Part shown: positions 18,325 to 28,091 of the stretch, piece after piece
How positions within the stretch are numbered: position 1 is the first letter of the stretch
Layout: each line of letters starts with the position of its first letter
Source of the DNA: Methylacidiphilales bacterium
GTDB lineage: Bacteria > Verrucomicrobiota > Verrucomicrobiia > Methylacidiphilales > UBA1321
NCBI GenBank assembly: GCA_021272165.1
Contig: JAJSLK010000061.1
Span: 62,001-126,000, forward strand
Reading direction: 5' to 3'
Length of the DNA stretch: 64,000 nt
Notes under the pieces: generated by a model
What the model was told of the DNA's origin: nothing
The model's database searches: none
The model's input: the letters and a program-made list of their open reading frames with translations, nothing else
Program-made: the position numbers and the translations under genes

Positions 18325-20016
18325 TCAGCTTTTTCCGCCGCCGAATTTCTTGCGGAAGAAGGCAACCAGTTCCATTGATTCTGGAACGCGGAGCAAGGTT
18401 GTGACGGCAAAATAGATCAGGCCGGCCAGCCCGATGTTAAAGCAGAGAATGATGGCGCCGAGGAACGAATGGGTCGTGCGATGAGCCAGGAGAAGGTGGT
18501 CGCCGAAGAAGACGACCAGGCCGCAGATCAGCGTTGCCGCTGTCACGCGGGTGAAGAAGGAGAGCCAGTCGCCGGGTGTGCCGAGATCGATTTTCTTTTG
18601 GATGGCATAAACGAGTTGAAGAAAATTGATGATGGCGACGAAGCCGGTGGTGAGCGCCAGTCCGACATGGCCCAGGCCGAGGTAATAATAGAGCACGAAA
18701 CAGAGCGCCAAGTTCAGCGCGATCCCGATGAGGCTGACGCGGGCCGGCGTGAAGAGGAGAACGTTCCAGATGAAATCGGAGAAGGAGGCCCAGAAACTCC
18801 GGCCCGGATGGGATTCGAAGCGGGGGGGCTGCATCGCGTAAAAGCAGGGGACAAGAATCTTGATGCCTGAATAACCGGCGAGGCCGATTGTGTAGGCCTG
18901 CAGGGCGAGGGCGGTCTGGGCGGTGCTGACGGCGGTGAAGGTGCCGTGCTCGTAGATGAGCTGGATGACCGGTTGCGCGACCACGGCCAGGCCCACCGAG
19001 GCAGGCAGGGTCAGATAGAACCCGAAGCGCAAGGCTTCCTCCACCGTCTTGCCGAAGGCTTTCAGGTCGTCGAGCGCATGCTGCCGGGCGACGGCCGGAA
19101 GCGTGACTGTGGCAATGGCGACGCCGAAAATGCCGATGGGCAGTTGCACCAGCCTGAAGGCGTAGTAAAGCCAGGACACCGGGCCGTGGCCGGAGATGTA
19201 GGAGGCGAACTGGCCATTCACGAGCACGTTGACCTGCACGGCTGATCCGGCGATGGCGCTCGGAACCATGAGAATCAACACGGTGCGCAACGCGGAATCG
19301 CGGAAGTCGAATTTCCAATGGAAGCGGAAGCCAAGGCCCCAGAGCGGGGGAAGCTGAATGGCCAACTGGGCCAAACCCCCCAGTAAAACGCCGAAGCACC
19401 AGCCGAAAATGGCCGGTTCCGTAAACTGAGGATGGAGCCAGCTTTTTTGCGGCTCGAACAGATTGGCGAAGATGAAGCCGCTGATGACCGAGACGATGTT
19501 GAAAATCGTGCTCGCGCTGGCGGGCAGGCCGAAAATGTGCCGGGCGTTGAGCATTCCCATCACGGCCGCGGCCAGGGAAACGAAAAGGATGAATGGGAAC
19601 AACAACCGCGTCATCTTCACGGTCAACGCGAAGGTCTCCGGCTGCTTCATGCCCCAGCCGCTGCTGGTGAGATAGACGACTTCGGGGCCGAAGATAATGC
19701 AGATTACGCAGATCACGCCGAGAATCAGCGTCAGCGTCGAGAGGACGAGTCGCGCAAGATGCCAAGCCGAGTCGGCGCCCTCCTTTTCCCAGGTTTTGGT
19801 GAAGGTCGTCGTGAACGCGGTAGAGAGAGCGCCCTCGGCAAAGAGATCGCGCAGCAGGTTCGGAATGCGGAAAGCTGCGATGAAGGCGTCGGCAAACATG
19901 GTCGCGCCGAACATGAAGGCGAAGACCTGTTCGCGGACTACGCCCATCAGGCGCGAGCCCATGACCGCAAGGCCGACGATTGCGGCGGAACGCTTGTTAC
20001 TTCTTGGCCGATTCAT
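18325..20016 (-). CDS. murJ: Lipid II flippase MurJ
   Basis: 563 residues with about 14 membrane segments. It flips lipid II for peptidoglycan synthesis. Diagnostic features are the start RSAAIVGLAVMGSRLMGVVREQVFAFMFG, FRIPNLLRDLFAEGALSTAF, and the HG(T/P)-type and YEHGTF motif region. The gene overlaps the end of the GT2 gene by 20 bp, so it is cotranscribed with GT2 and waaF. The long C-terminal tail (VAFFRKKFGGGKS) is basic and probably cytoplasmic. Confidence 0.95.
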   Translation of the reverse strand: MNRPRSNKRSAAIVGLAVMGSRLMGVVREQVFAFMFGATMFADAFIAAFRIPNLLRDLFAEGALSTAFTTTFTKTWEKEGADSAWHLARLVLSTLTLILGVICVICIIFGPEVVYLTSSGWGMKQPETFALTVKMTRLLFPFILFVSLAAAVMGMLNARHIFGLPASASTIFNIVSVISGFIFANLFEPQKSWLHPQFTEPAIFGWCFGVLLGGLAQLAIQLPPLWGLGFRFHWKFDFRDSALRTVLILMVPSAIAGSAVQVNVLVNGQFASYISGHGPVSWLYYAFRLVQLPIGIFGVAIATVTLPAVARQHALDDLKAFGKTVEEALRFGFYLTLPASVGLAVVAQPVIQLIYEHGTFTAVSTAQTALALQAYTIGLAGYSGIKILVPCFYAMQPPRFESHPGRSFWASFSDFIWNVLLFTPARVSLIGIALNLALCFVLYYYLGLGHVGLALTTGFVAIINFLQLVYAIQKKIDLGTPGDWLSFFTRVTAATLICGLVVFFGDHLLLAHRTTHSFLGAIILCFNIGLAGLIYFAVTTLLRVPESMELVAFFRKKFGGGKS

Positions 20017-20758
20017 TCAGTTGTTCCAGCAGCCGGTATTTAAGCCAGACCTCGCGCGCGTTGCCGATGGCGATGTCCAGGCCAACTGCGCCGTCGAGCA
20101 GGCCGCCCTTGAGAAAGAAGCCTTTACTGAAGCGGGCCAGCGCATGAAGCGGCGCGCTCCACGGCCGAGCCCGGCGGCCTTCCCGATGGGCGGTATGAGC
20201 CCAGAGCGCGGCATACTTGGCGCAACGGTTGGCGCGGTCGTCGGCGTTTTCATAAGTGAAATGATGGAGATGACCGGGCAGGATGGGATGCTGCCCGGGA
20301 AGTTCAAGTTTCTCATGCACCAGCCCGCCGCTGAACCGCGCCTCCGCCCGGCGAAAGAGCCGCACCAGTCGGTCGGGATACCAGTCGCCATAGCGGATCC
20401 AGCGTCCGCGATAATAGACGATACGCGAGACCTGGTAGCCGTTCGGCGCATCCGCGGCGGGATCGGCCTTAAGCTTCGCGATGGCTTCGGCCAGCTCCGG
20501 CGAAAGCTCCTCGTCGGCATCGATGCTCAGCACCCACGGATGGGCGGCCTGATCGAGAGCGAAATTCTTCTGGTCAACATAGCCGAGCCATTTCTGTTGA
20601 ATCACGCGCGCGCCGAATTGACCGGCCACCTCGGCGGTGGCATCCCGGCTGCCCGAATCGACGACCACGATTTCGTCCGCGAGAGGCGCAATGCTTTTCA
20701 GGCACCGGGGCAGGTTGCGTTCCTCATTAAGCGTGATCAGGCAGGCCGAAATCTTCAT
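19997..20758 (-). CDS. Family 2 glycosyltransferase (WaaE-like, LPS core)
   Basis: 253 residues from ATG 20758 (MKISACLITLNEERNLPRCL). It has a GT-A Rossmann fold with EIVVVDSGSRDATAEVA, the metal-binding DxD region in WVLSIDADEELS, and RWIRYGDWYPDRLVRLFRR. This resembles WaaE/KdtX-type LPS core glucosyltransferases. The ATGA overlap with waaF supports a joint envelope role. The sugar donor is unknown. Confidence 0.88.
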   Translation of the reverse strand: MKISACLITLNEERNLPRCLKSIAPLADEIVVVDSGSRDATAEVAGQFGARVIQQKWLGYVDQKNFALDQAAHPWVLSIDADEELSPELAEAIAKLKADPAADAPNGYQVSRIVYYRGRWIRYGDWYPDRLVRLFRRAEARFSGGLVHEKLELPGQHPILPGHLHHFTYENADDRANRCAKYAALWAHTAHREGRRARPWSAPLHALARFSKGFFLKGGLLDGAVGLDIAIGNAREVWLKYRLLEQLNESAKK

Positions 20759-21738
20759 GTCCACAGTGCTTCCGTTTCGGCGATCACCCGTTCCGGCGTG
20801 ATGCTCGTCATGCAGGCAAAGTCGAGCGGGCACTCGCGCAGGAAGCAGGGGCTGCACGGCACATGATGCCGCACGACCCGCGACTGCGCTCCCATCGGCC
20901 CGGTCAGTTCGTGTTCGGTTGAGCCGAAGATGGCGACGGTGGGCCGGCCGAGCGCGGAGGCCAGATGCATCGCGCCGCTGTCATTGGTCACCACGATGCG
21001 GGCCGAGGCCAGCGCCACGATGAATTCGGCCAGACTGGTTTTGCCGGTACGATTTTCTGCCTCGGGCAACTGCTTGATGAATTCATCCGCCACGGCGGTA
21101 TCGCCCGGAGCGCCGAAAACGACGATTTTTGCCTTCCGCTTTTCGGAGAGGTGTTTTGCGACCGCGACGAAACGATCGACCGGCCAGCGCTTGGCGGGCC
21201 CATACTCCGCGCCGGGACAAATCGCCACAAGCGGGGCCGATTCCGTCGGCGCCGGTTCTTTTTTTAATTCGGGCCAGGAAACGTCGGCAGGCGCGCCGAC
21301 GGCAGCGGCGAGATCGATATACCAGAAGCGTTGATGGAGCCGTACCGGGTTGCGCGGAGGCACGGGCACAGTATGGCTCATGAGAAGGCCGCGCGCGCCT
21401 CGGGCATAGCCGACCCGCTGGGGAATTCGCGCCAGCCACGCCTCGGCGGCGGAGCGGAGCGAATTTGGCAGCAACACGGCGGCGCCGAATTTCCCGGCCC
21501 GCAATTTGTCCGCCGCGCCGCGAAGATTCTTTGGTTCGGGCAGCGCGATAACCTGATCGACAAAGGGGCAAAGCTGCCAGAGCGCCGCGAGTTTTTCGGG
21601 TGTCGCCACGGCCAGCGGTTCCTTGCCCATAAGCGTCTTGAGATTGCGCACTGCGGGGAAGGCCATGATGGCGTCGCCGAGCCAATTGGGACTGCGTATG
21701 ACGAGCGGGCCTTGCAGGCTGAAAGCGGATTCGGACAC
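20755..21738 (-). CDS. waaF: Lipopolysaccharide heptosyltransferase, WaaF-like (GT9)
   Basis: 327 residues. It adds heptose to the inner core of LPS from ADP-heptose. It has IRSPNWLGDAIMAFPAVR near residue 14, ICPGAEYGPAKRWP, VTNDSGAMHLASALGRPTVAIFGSTEHELTGP and a Cys-rich C-terminal segment (CSPCFLRECPLDFACM) typical of family 9 heptosyltransferases. It is the first gene of the operon waaF-GT2-murJ. WaaC and WaaF are hard to separate by eye; WaaF is the better fit. Confidence 0.88.
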   Translation of the reverse strand: MSESAFSLQGPLVIRSPNWLGDAIMAFPAVRNLKTLMGKEPLAVATPEKLAALWQLCPFVDQVIALPEPKNLRGAADKLRAGKFGAAVLLPNSLRSAAEAWLARIPQRVGYARGARGLLMSHTVPVPPRNPVRLHQRFWYIDLAAAVGAPADVSWPELKKEPAPTESAPLVAICPGAEYGPAKRWPVDRFVAVAKHLSEKRKAKIVVFGAPGDTAVADEFIKQLPEAENRTGKTSLAEFIVALASARIVVTNDSGAMHLASALGRPTVAIFGSTEHELTGPMGAQSRVVRHHVPCSPCFLRECPLDFACMTSITPERVIAETEALWT

Positions 21739-21827
21739 GCTACAGACTGCGCGAAAAATGGTTTTGGGTCACGCGGAAAGGAATTTTCTTGCTGCGCGGT
21801 ATCCTTCGGCGGGCGATGATTCTGCGC

Positions 21828-22397
21828 ATGAAGAAGCGTTGTCCCTGGTGCCTGAGCGATCCGATTTACGTCGCCTATCATGACGAGGAATGGGGCCGGC
21901 CCGAGCACGACGACCGGCGTCTTTTTGAAAAGCTCATTCTCGACGGCGCACAGGCCGGGTTGAGCTGGATCACGATTCTCAAGCGGCGGGAAGGCTATCG
22001 CCGCGCCTTCGACCACTTTGATCCAGAAAAAATCGTACGCTACGACAAAAAGAAAATCACCGCGTTGATGAAAGACCCCGGCATCATCCGCAACCGGCTC
22101 AAGATCGAAGCCGCCATTGGCAATGCCAAGGCCTATCTGGCGCTGAAGAAGGAGCTGGGAAGTTTTGACCGGTATCTCTGGTCATTCACCGGGGGCAAGA
22201 CCCTGCGCCAGCCGCGCGGCACGATGGGCGATCTGCCCACCACCTCGCCTGAGGCCGAGGCGATGAGCCGTGATCTGAAGAAGAGGGGTTTTCGCTTTGT
22301 CGGCCCGACGATTTGCTATGCCTTTATGCAGGCCATCGGCATGGTTGATGACCACATCGACGATTGTTTCCGGTCCAAAAAGCGGAAGAGAAATTAG
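21828..22397 (+). CDS. tag: DNA-3-methyladenine glycosylase I
   Basis: 189 residues from ATG 21828 (MKKRCPWC). It removes 3-methyladenine from alkylated DNA. The Cys and His zinc ligands of the Tag family are present: the N-terminal Cys, His in YHDEEWGRPEHDDRRLFEKLILDGAQAGLSW, and DDHIDDCF at the C terminus. It converges with the ferredoxin gene, the stops overlapping. Confidence 0.93.
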   Translation: MKKRCPWCLSDPIYVAYHDEEWGRPEHDDRRLFEKLILDGAQAGLSWITILKRREGYRRAFDHFDPEKIVRYDKKKITALMKDPGIIRNRLKIEAAIGNAKAYLALKKELGSFDRYLWSFTGGKTLRQPRGTMGDLPTTSPEAEAMSRDLKKRGFRFVGPTICYAFMQAIGMVDDHIDDCFRSKKRKRN

Positions 22398-22741
22398 CCG
22401 CAAAGCGGATGGGCGCGGATGACCCATTCGTTAATGGGTTTCCCGTTGATGATATGCTCCTGCAGGATGCGCTCGCACCGTTCCGGCGTCACCGTGCCAT
22501 ACCAGGTGCCCTCCGGATAAATCAGCAGCCACGGGCCGCCGACGCAGACGCGGAGGCAGGCGGCCTTGGTGCGCATCACGGGAAGGTTTAACTCGGCGCA
22601 GCGCCGCTTGAGGTAATCCCAGGTGGCCTGACCCTCCGCCATCGGCGTGCAATCGGGGCCGAGACAGAGAAAGAGATGCCGCCCGGCCCGGTCGAGTTGC
22701 GCCGCTACGAAGCCCTCGTCGACGGAACTATACTTGGCCAT
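22394..22741 (-). CDS. Thioredoxin-like [2Fe-2S] ferredoxin
   Basis: 115 residues. Four Cys in the pattern C-x4-C (LFLCLGPDC) and C-x3-C (ACLRVC) with the flanking GPWLLIYPEGTWYG loop match the thioredoxin-fold [2Fe-2S] ferredoxins. An electron carrier is likely; the partner is unknown. It follows mdh by 24 bp on the same strand and is probably cotranscribed. Confidence 0.88.
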   Translation of the reverse strand: MAKYSSVDEGFVAAQLDRAGRHLFLCLGPDCTPMAEGQATWDYLKRRCAELNLPVMRTKAACLRVCVGGPWLLIYPEGTWYGTVTPERCERILQEHIINGKPINEWVIRAHPLCG

Positions 22742-22765
22742 TCCGTTCCTGGGCTCGCGCGGGAC

Positions 22766-23830
<1,065 letters not shown>

Positions 23831-23868
23831 TTACACCGGCGTCAAACTCGTCACAATAATTCCTCCTT

Positions 23869-24333
23869 ATGAAAAAATCGTTGTTTACCACGGCCCTTCC
23901 GGCCCTGCTCGGCGCTGCTTTGGTCAGTCTGCCATTCACCCTTCATGCTCAAACCACCCCGACGGCGACAACCACCGCTCCCGCGGCCAAATCAACCGCC
24001 AAGTCGAAGTATACTTCCTACGCGGGAAAATTGACAGCCATCGATACGGCGAATAACGACGTCACAGTCACCGGAACGAAGCGAACGCTGATCTTGAACC
24101 TGGCGACCACGACCACCTATCAGGTCGACAAGAAGAGCGCGACGCTTTCCTCCTTTGCGGTAGGCGATAAGGTTACCGGTTCCTATCTCAAAAATGCGGA
24201 CGGAAGCCTGACGGCCCATTCGCTGCACAAGTCGACGGTCAGGAAAAGCGCGGCCAAGGCTGCTGCGACTCCAGCCACCGCGGCGCCTACGCCCGCGCCG
24301 GCGACCCCCGCCGCTGCTCCGGCTGCTCAGTAA
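23869..24333 (+). CDS. Small secreted protein
   Basis: 154 residues. It has a signal peptide (LFTTALPALLGAALVSLPFTLHAQ), a Thr/Ala/Pro-rich stretch, a compact beta-rich core (SYAGKLTAIDTANNDVTVTGTKRTLILNL) resembling DUF5666-like beta domains, and an Ala/Pro-rich tail. It is probably periplasmic. A good ribosome-binding site (TCCTCC upstream is the complement of the anti-SD, so the actual SD is weak) is not obvious; the start is chosen from the signal peptide. The gene is separated from the convergent 24376 gene by a strong hairpin. Confidence 0.75.
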   Translation: MKKSLFTTALPALLGAALVSLPFTLHAQTTPTATTTAPAAKSTAKSKYTSYAGKLTAIDTANNDVTVTGTKRTLILNLATTTTYQVDKKSATLSSFAVGDKVTGSYLKNADGSLTAHSLHKSTVRKSAAKAAATPATAAPTPAPATPAAAPAAQ

Positions 24334-24352
24334 GCAGCCGAGGCCTCTGCAG

Positions 24353-24380
24353 AATAGCCGCCGGCCATCCGGCGGCTATT
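24353..24380. terminator. Bidirectional terminator hairpin
   Basis: A perfect 12-bp stem (arms AATAGCCGCCGG and CCGGCGGCTATT) around CCAT, lying between convergent genes. It is followed by TTTGT on the plus strand and by AT-rich sequence on the other. The right arm overlaps the stop codon of the minus-strand gene. It is a clear intrinsic terminator candidate for both. Confidence 0.8.
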
Positions 24381-25038
24381 TGTCGACCGTTCGTTCGCCG
24401 GTGAAGAATTCCTCCAAATCGCCGCCGATTCCGAGGAACGTATTCTTGACGTCATTGGCGAAGCCGCCGACTCCTTCGCTATCCGAGCTTTTGTGCGAGG
24501 AATTGGGCGAGACATAGGCGGCCACGGTGTCATCCACGGCATTTACCATCACGTAACCCTTTACGTTATGGTTGCTCAGCAGGCCGATCTTCCACCGGAA
24601 GGGGCGATTGGTACCGGCCTGCTTGAGCAGCGCCGTGACTGAATCGTAGGTAATGTCGTGCTTGGCCGCGTAGCCCTGGGCGGCGCTCAGGGCCGGGCCT
24701 TCGCTGGTGAGGCGCGATGGATCGAAGGTCAGGTCGGCCGAATAAGTCATGCCGCCATTAGCCGGATAGGTTTTGACGATCTGGTTGTTTTGCACCAGCA
24801 CGGCGCGCCCGTGGGAAGGGACGGACGAATCATAAAAGATAATATACCACTTCTCGATCATGGAAGGCGTTCCCACGCCATAGACCGAGACGACCTTGGT
24901 CTGGATGTCGGGATTTACCGCCTGCCTCGCCACTTGGAAGGCCTGGTTAACGCTGCCGGAACTTTGTCCCCACGCCGTGGAGAAAATCAGCGCGGCACAA
25001 AAGATGGGCAGCCCAAAAAGAAAGCGCTTTGTTTGCAT
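24376..25038 (-). CDS. Secreted protein of unknown function
   Basis: 220 residues with a signal peptide (FLFGLPIFCAALIFSTAWG). The mature part has YIIFYDSSVPSHGRAVLVQNNQIVKTYPANGG and repeated strand-like segments. No family recognised. It is divergent from the LysM lipoprotein at 25158 and shares its regulatory gap. Confidence 0.65.
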   Translation of the reverse strand: MQTKRFLFGLPIFCAALIFSTAWGQSSGSVNQAFQVARQAVNPDIQTKVVSVYGVGTPSMIEKWYIIFYDSSVPSHGRAVLVQNNQIVKTYPANGGMTYSADLTFDPSRLTSEGPALSAAQGYAAKHDITYDSVTALLKQAGTNRPFRWKIGLLSNHNVKGYVMVNAVDDTVAAYVSPNSSHKSSDSEGVGGFANDVKNTFLGIGGDLEEFFTGERTVDK

Positions 25039-25157
25039 ACCTCAATTTTGCGCGGAAATCATAATGCGCAACTCCCAAAGCTTGGCGGATACTTAAGTCG
25101 GGATGGAGGTGGGGCATTGCACTTGCACGATCAAACCGGCTTGTTACTCTATTAGTC

Positions 25158-26078
25158 ATGATTCGCGGTATTTGCATCGTTCTTACTTCGTTGGCCATCG
25201 TGGGCTGCGACTACGCCGACCGGCAGGATGCCCAGCACGACGACCCGAGCAATCCTTACTACAAGAAAGCCCAGCAGGATCTCGACGACAATAATCCTTC
25301 CGGCGCCGTGTCCGACTATGAACAGGCCCTCGGCATCAATCCGAAGCTGGCCGGAGCCCAATATGAGCTGGGGGTGCTCTATAGCGAGAAGCTCAATGAT
25401 CCCATAGGCTCCATTTTTCACTTTAAGAGGTATCTCGAGCTGGCGCCGAACTCCGACAAGGCCGACCAGGTCAAAGCTCTGATCGACAAGCAGAGCCAGG
25501 CCTTTGCCGCCAGTTTGCCTAATTCACCGACCCAAAGCGCGAATGATTACGCCCAGCTTCAGGCCGACAACGCCACGCTGAAAAAGCAGGTCGATGACGC
25601 CAGCCATACCATCGCCCAGCTTCAGGCCCAGTTGGTGGATGTGACCAAACATTCGCACGATATGGCGCAGGTGCCGGTGCCGGCTTCGACTGACAATCCG
25701 GCTCCCGCCGTTGTGGCGGATGCCTCCACGCCGACTCCAGCTGCCTCCTCCTCTGCTCCGGCAACTTCCGCTCCCGCGAACGCTGATCCGGCGACGCCTG
25801 CCACCAATGCCGCTACTTCCACCACGCCGCCTCGCGCCCTGCCCGTCGATACCAATGCGCCGGACGTCAACGCCACGCCTTCAGGCAGCACGGCCGCTGT
25901 AGCCGGCGGTTCCGGACGCACCTACACAGTGGTCAAGGGTGACAGCCTCTGGAAAATCGCGCACAAAATGTATCCCGGCGATACGAAGAACGGCGTCGAC
26001 AAGATCGAGGAAGCGAACAAGGACGCCATCGGCAACAAGCCGCTGAAGATCGGGCAGGTCCTGGTCATTCCGCAATAA
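25158..26078 (+). CDS. TPR and LysM lipoprotein
   Basis: 306 residues. The signal peptide MIRGICIVLTSLAIVGC ends in a lipobox (IVGC, Cys 17). A TPR-like region follows (YYKKAQQDLDDNNPSGAVSDYEQALGINPKLAGAQYELG), then a coiled coil (about 115-155), a long Pro/Ala/Thr-rich linker and a C-terminal LysM domain (YTVVKGDSLWKIAHKMYPGD ... LKIGQVLVIPQ). LysM binds peptidoglycan, so this probably tethers the outer membrane to the wall or measures cell wall spacing. It heads a group with two coiled-coil membrane proteins. Confidence 0.82.
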   Translation: MIRGICIVLTSLAIVGCDYADRQDAQHDDPSNPYYKKAQQDLDDNNPSGAVSDYEQALGINPKLAGAQYELGVLYSEKLNDPIGSIFHFKRYLELAPNSDKADQVKALIDKQSQAFAASLPNSPTQSANDYAQLQADNATLKKQVDDASHTIAQLQAQLVDVTKHSHDMAQVPVPASTDNPAPAVVADASTPTPAASSSAPATSAPANADPATPATNAATSTTPPRALPVDTNAPDVNATPSGSTAAVAGGSGRTYTVVKGDSLWKIAHKMYPGDTKNGVDKIEEANKDAIGNKPLKIGQVLVIPQ

Positions 26079-26087
26079 CCTCTCCGC

Positions 26088-26732
26088 ATGCCCCGCAAAT
26101 CTCCCGCTGACGATTTTCCCGAAGCCCAGGAATTGCTGCCTTCGGACCCTCCGGTCGACGCCACTTCAACGGCCAACGAGATCAATCTCAAGGTCCAGCG
26201 GGTTGAGGAGCAGTTGCTCGATCTCAAGCGGCAGCAGGAGGAGATCGAACGGCAAAAGCGCGAACTCGACGACCTCAGTCGCAAGCAGCGCGAGTTTGAC
26301 GAAGGCCGTCGCGACATCGTGGAAAAGCTGACCCGCGGCCTGGTCCTGCTCGAGCGCGAGGAATTTGAGGTCAAACGGGAGCTGGAGCAAATCCGAATTG
26401 TCCGCGACAGCTTTGCCGAGCACCTTGGCCAGACGGAAAATATTAATCCGGCCGATTGGACCAGCGAGGAGCTCCCGACCGAGCTGACCAAGGCGCTCGC
26501 CCGCGTCGACCAGGCCAAGGCGATCTACAGCCAGTCCCGGGCGCGGCTTCTGGCGCTCCGCCAATCGGAAGAAGGGGAGACCGAGGAAATTTCGTCCGAT
26601 CTGGATACGGAGCCGGCCTCGAATGAAAAACCGTTCGGCGCCATGGTGCGCGAAGGGTTCGCCTATTCCGCGCTGCCGCTGGGTCTCATCAGTATTTTTC
26701 TGCTGCTCGCTTATCTTGTCCTTCACCATTGA
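26088..26732 (+). CDS. Coiled-coil protein with C-terminal membrane anchor
   Basis: 214 residues. Residues about 27-120 are a strongly heptad-like coiled coil (LLDLKRQQEEIERQKRELDDLSRKQREFDEGRR). A C-terminal hydrophobic segment (SALPLGLISIFLLLAYLVL) anchors it as a tail-anchored or bitopic protein. It starts 9 bp after the LysM gene and so is cotranscribed. The function is unknown; a structural or scaffold role is inferred from composition only. Confidence 0.72.
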   Translation: MPRKSPADDFPEAQELLPSDPPVDATSTANEINLKVQRVEEQLLDLKRQQEEIERQKRELDDLSRKQREFDEGRRDIVEKLTRGLVLLEREEFEVKRELEQIRIVRDSFAEHLGQTENINPADWTSEELPTELTKALARVDQAKAIYSQSRARLLALRQSEEGETEEISSDLDTEPASNEKPFGAMVREGFAYSALPLGLISIFLLLAYLVLHH

Positions 26733-26768
26733 TTCGGTTTAACCTCGGCGCTTCTCCCCTTCGCCTTC

Positions 26769-27125
26769 ATGCCGTGGCATCGCAATGACCATGATCCAGT
26801 AGAGGCCCTTCGCCGTCAGTTGGCGGAAAAGGAGCGGCTCATTTCCCAGCAGATGTCGCGGCTGAACGAGGAACTGCACCAGTCCGGCGAAGCGCCTCCC
26901 GTCGAGATCAAGCCGCCGGAGCCGCCCGTCTGGCGCCTGGAGGAGGAGGGACATTCCACCGTCCGCCCGGTCGACCCAACGCCCTCACGCAAGCGCCATC
27001 TGGCCCGCCAGACCCAGCGCGATATGATCGTCTTTTTCATTTGCGTTGGAGTATTCATCGTCGTTTTGCTTCTTTTCCTCTGGGTGGCCTATGTCCGCAA
27101 TACGGCGCTTAACAACGGCGCATAA
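26769..27125 (+). CDS. Small protein with coiled coil and C-terminal membrane segment
   Basis: 118 residues. A short coiled coil (ALRRQLAEKERLISQQMSRLNEEL) precedes a Pro-rich, basic stretch and the C-terminal membrane segment MIVFFICVGVFIVVLLLFLWVAYV. Same layout as the preceding gene, 36 bp away, so the two may be a related pair of membrane-anchored coiled-coil proteins. No family recognised. Confidence 0.65.
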   Translation: MPWHRNDHDPVEALRRQLAEKERLISQQMSRLNEELHQSGEAPPVEIKPPEPPVWRLEEEGHSTVRPVDPTPSRKRHLARQTQRDMIVFFICVGVFIVVLLLFLWVAYVRNTALNNGA

Positions 27126-27163
27126 ATCGTTCCGAAACGGCATCCGGTAAAAATTGCTGAATG

Positions 27164-27203
27164 TGCAAGCAGCTTGCAAAAAATAATTGCAAATAGGTTG
27201 CAT
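27164..27203. promoter_or_regulatory. TTGCA-rich operator-like region of the metal importer
   Basis: A perfect 15-bp palindrome (arms TGCAAGC and GCTTGCA around A, 27164-27178) is followed by two further TTGCAA/TTGCAT hexamers at 27187 and 27198. The hexamers begin 13 and 11 bp apart. The array ends 20 bp before the importer's first start codon. This is the layout of a metal-repressor operator, but which regulator (Zur, MntR, Mur type) is unknown. Confidence 0.55.
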
Positions 27204-27222
27204 ATCTGGCAGGCTTGGGACC

Positions 27223-28089
27223 ATGAGATTCTTATTGGCCATGGCGGCCGCTCTGACGGTCGTGGCGGGAACGACCCGGGCTGGAGAGGTTCGGATTGTG
27301 GCGGCGGAAAATTTCTACGGCGGGATCGCGCAGGCGATCGGTGGCAACGACGTGGAAGTGACGAGCATTCTGTCGAATCCGAACCAGGACCCGCATGAGT
27401 TTACGACCAGCGCATCGACGGCCAAGGCGGTGGCGGATGCCGACATCGTGATTTACAGCGGAATCGATTACGACCCGTGGGTGGACAAGCTGCTGGGGAC
27501 GGGAGGAAAGCCGGACCGGACGGTGATTTGTGTGGCGTCGTTGATCGGGGCAAAGCCGGGCGACAATCCCCACATCTGGTACGATCCGCGGACGATGCCG
27601 ACTCTGGCGGACAAGCTGGTGACGGTTCTGACGCAGCGCAATCCAGCAAAACAATTCTTCTATCAGGTGAACGCGGGCGAGTTCAAAAAGGCGATGGACC
27701 CGGTGCTGGTGAATATCGCGAGATTGAGGGCGAGCTTCCAGGGTACGGCGGTGACGGCGACCGAGCCGGTGTTCGGCTATATGGCGGACGCGCTGGGATT
27801 GAAGATGCTGAATTATGATTTTCAGGTGAAGATCATGAATGATACGGAGCCGGGAGCGGCGGAGACGGCGGCGTTCGAGCAGAGTCTGCGATCGAAGACG
27901 GCGAAGATGCTTTTTTACAACAGTCAGGTCACCGATCCGACAACGGAGCGGCTGAAGGGAATCGCGCGGGATTCGGGGATTCCAGTGATAGGAGTAACGG
28001 AGACGCAGCCGCCGGAGTACAAAAGTTATACGGACTGGATGCAGGCGGAGTTGAAGGCGGTGGAGAAGGGGATGAAGGGGGCCGACTGA
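27223..28089 (+). CDS. Metal ABC importer, substrate-binding protein
   Basis: 288 residues from ATG 27223 with a signal peptide (FLLAMAAALTVVAGTTRA). Cluster A-I (ZnuA/TroA) fold. Metal ligands read by position are His58 (NQDPHEF), His117 (DNPHIWYDP), Glu181 (TATEPVFGYMADALGL) and Glu260 (VTETQPP). ZnuA proteins usually have a third His where Glu181 stands; a Glu here is typical of Mn-binding members, so manganese is a plausible substrate, with zinc not excluded. It is the first gene of a three-gene importer. Confidence 0.92.
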   Translation: MRFLLAMAAALTVVAGTTRAGEVRIVAAENFYGGIAQAIGGNDVEVTSILSNPNQDPHEFTTSASTAKAVADADIVIYSGIDYDPWVDKLLGTGGKPDRTVICVASLIGAKPGDNPHIWYDPRTMPTLADKLVTVLTQRNPAKQFFYQVNAGEFKKAMDPVLVNIARLRASFQGTAVTATEPVFGYMADALGLKMLNYDFQVKIMNDTEPGAAETAAFEQSLRSKTAKMLFYNSQVTDPTTERLKGIARDSGIPVIGVTETQPPEYKSYTDWMQAELKAVEKGMKGAD

Positions 28090-28091
28090 TT

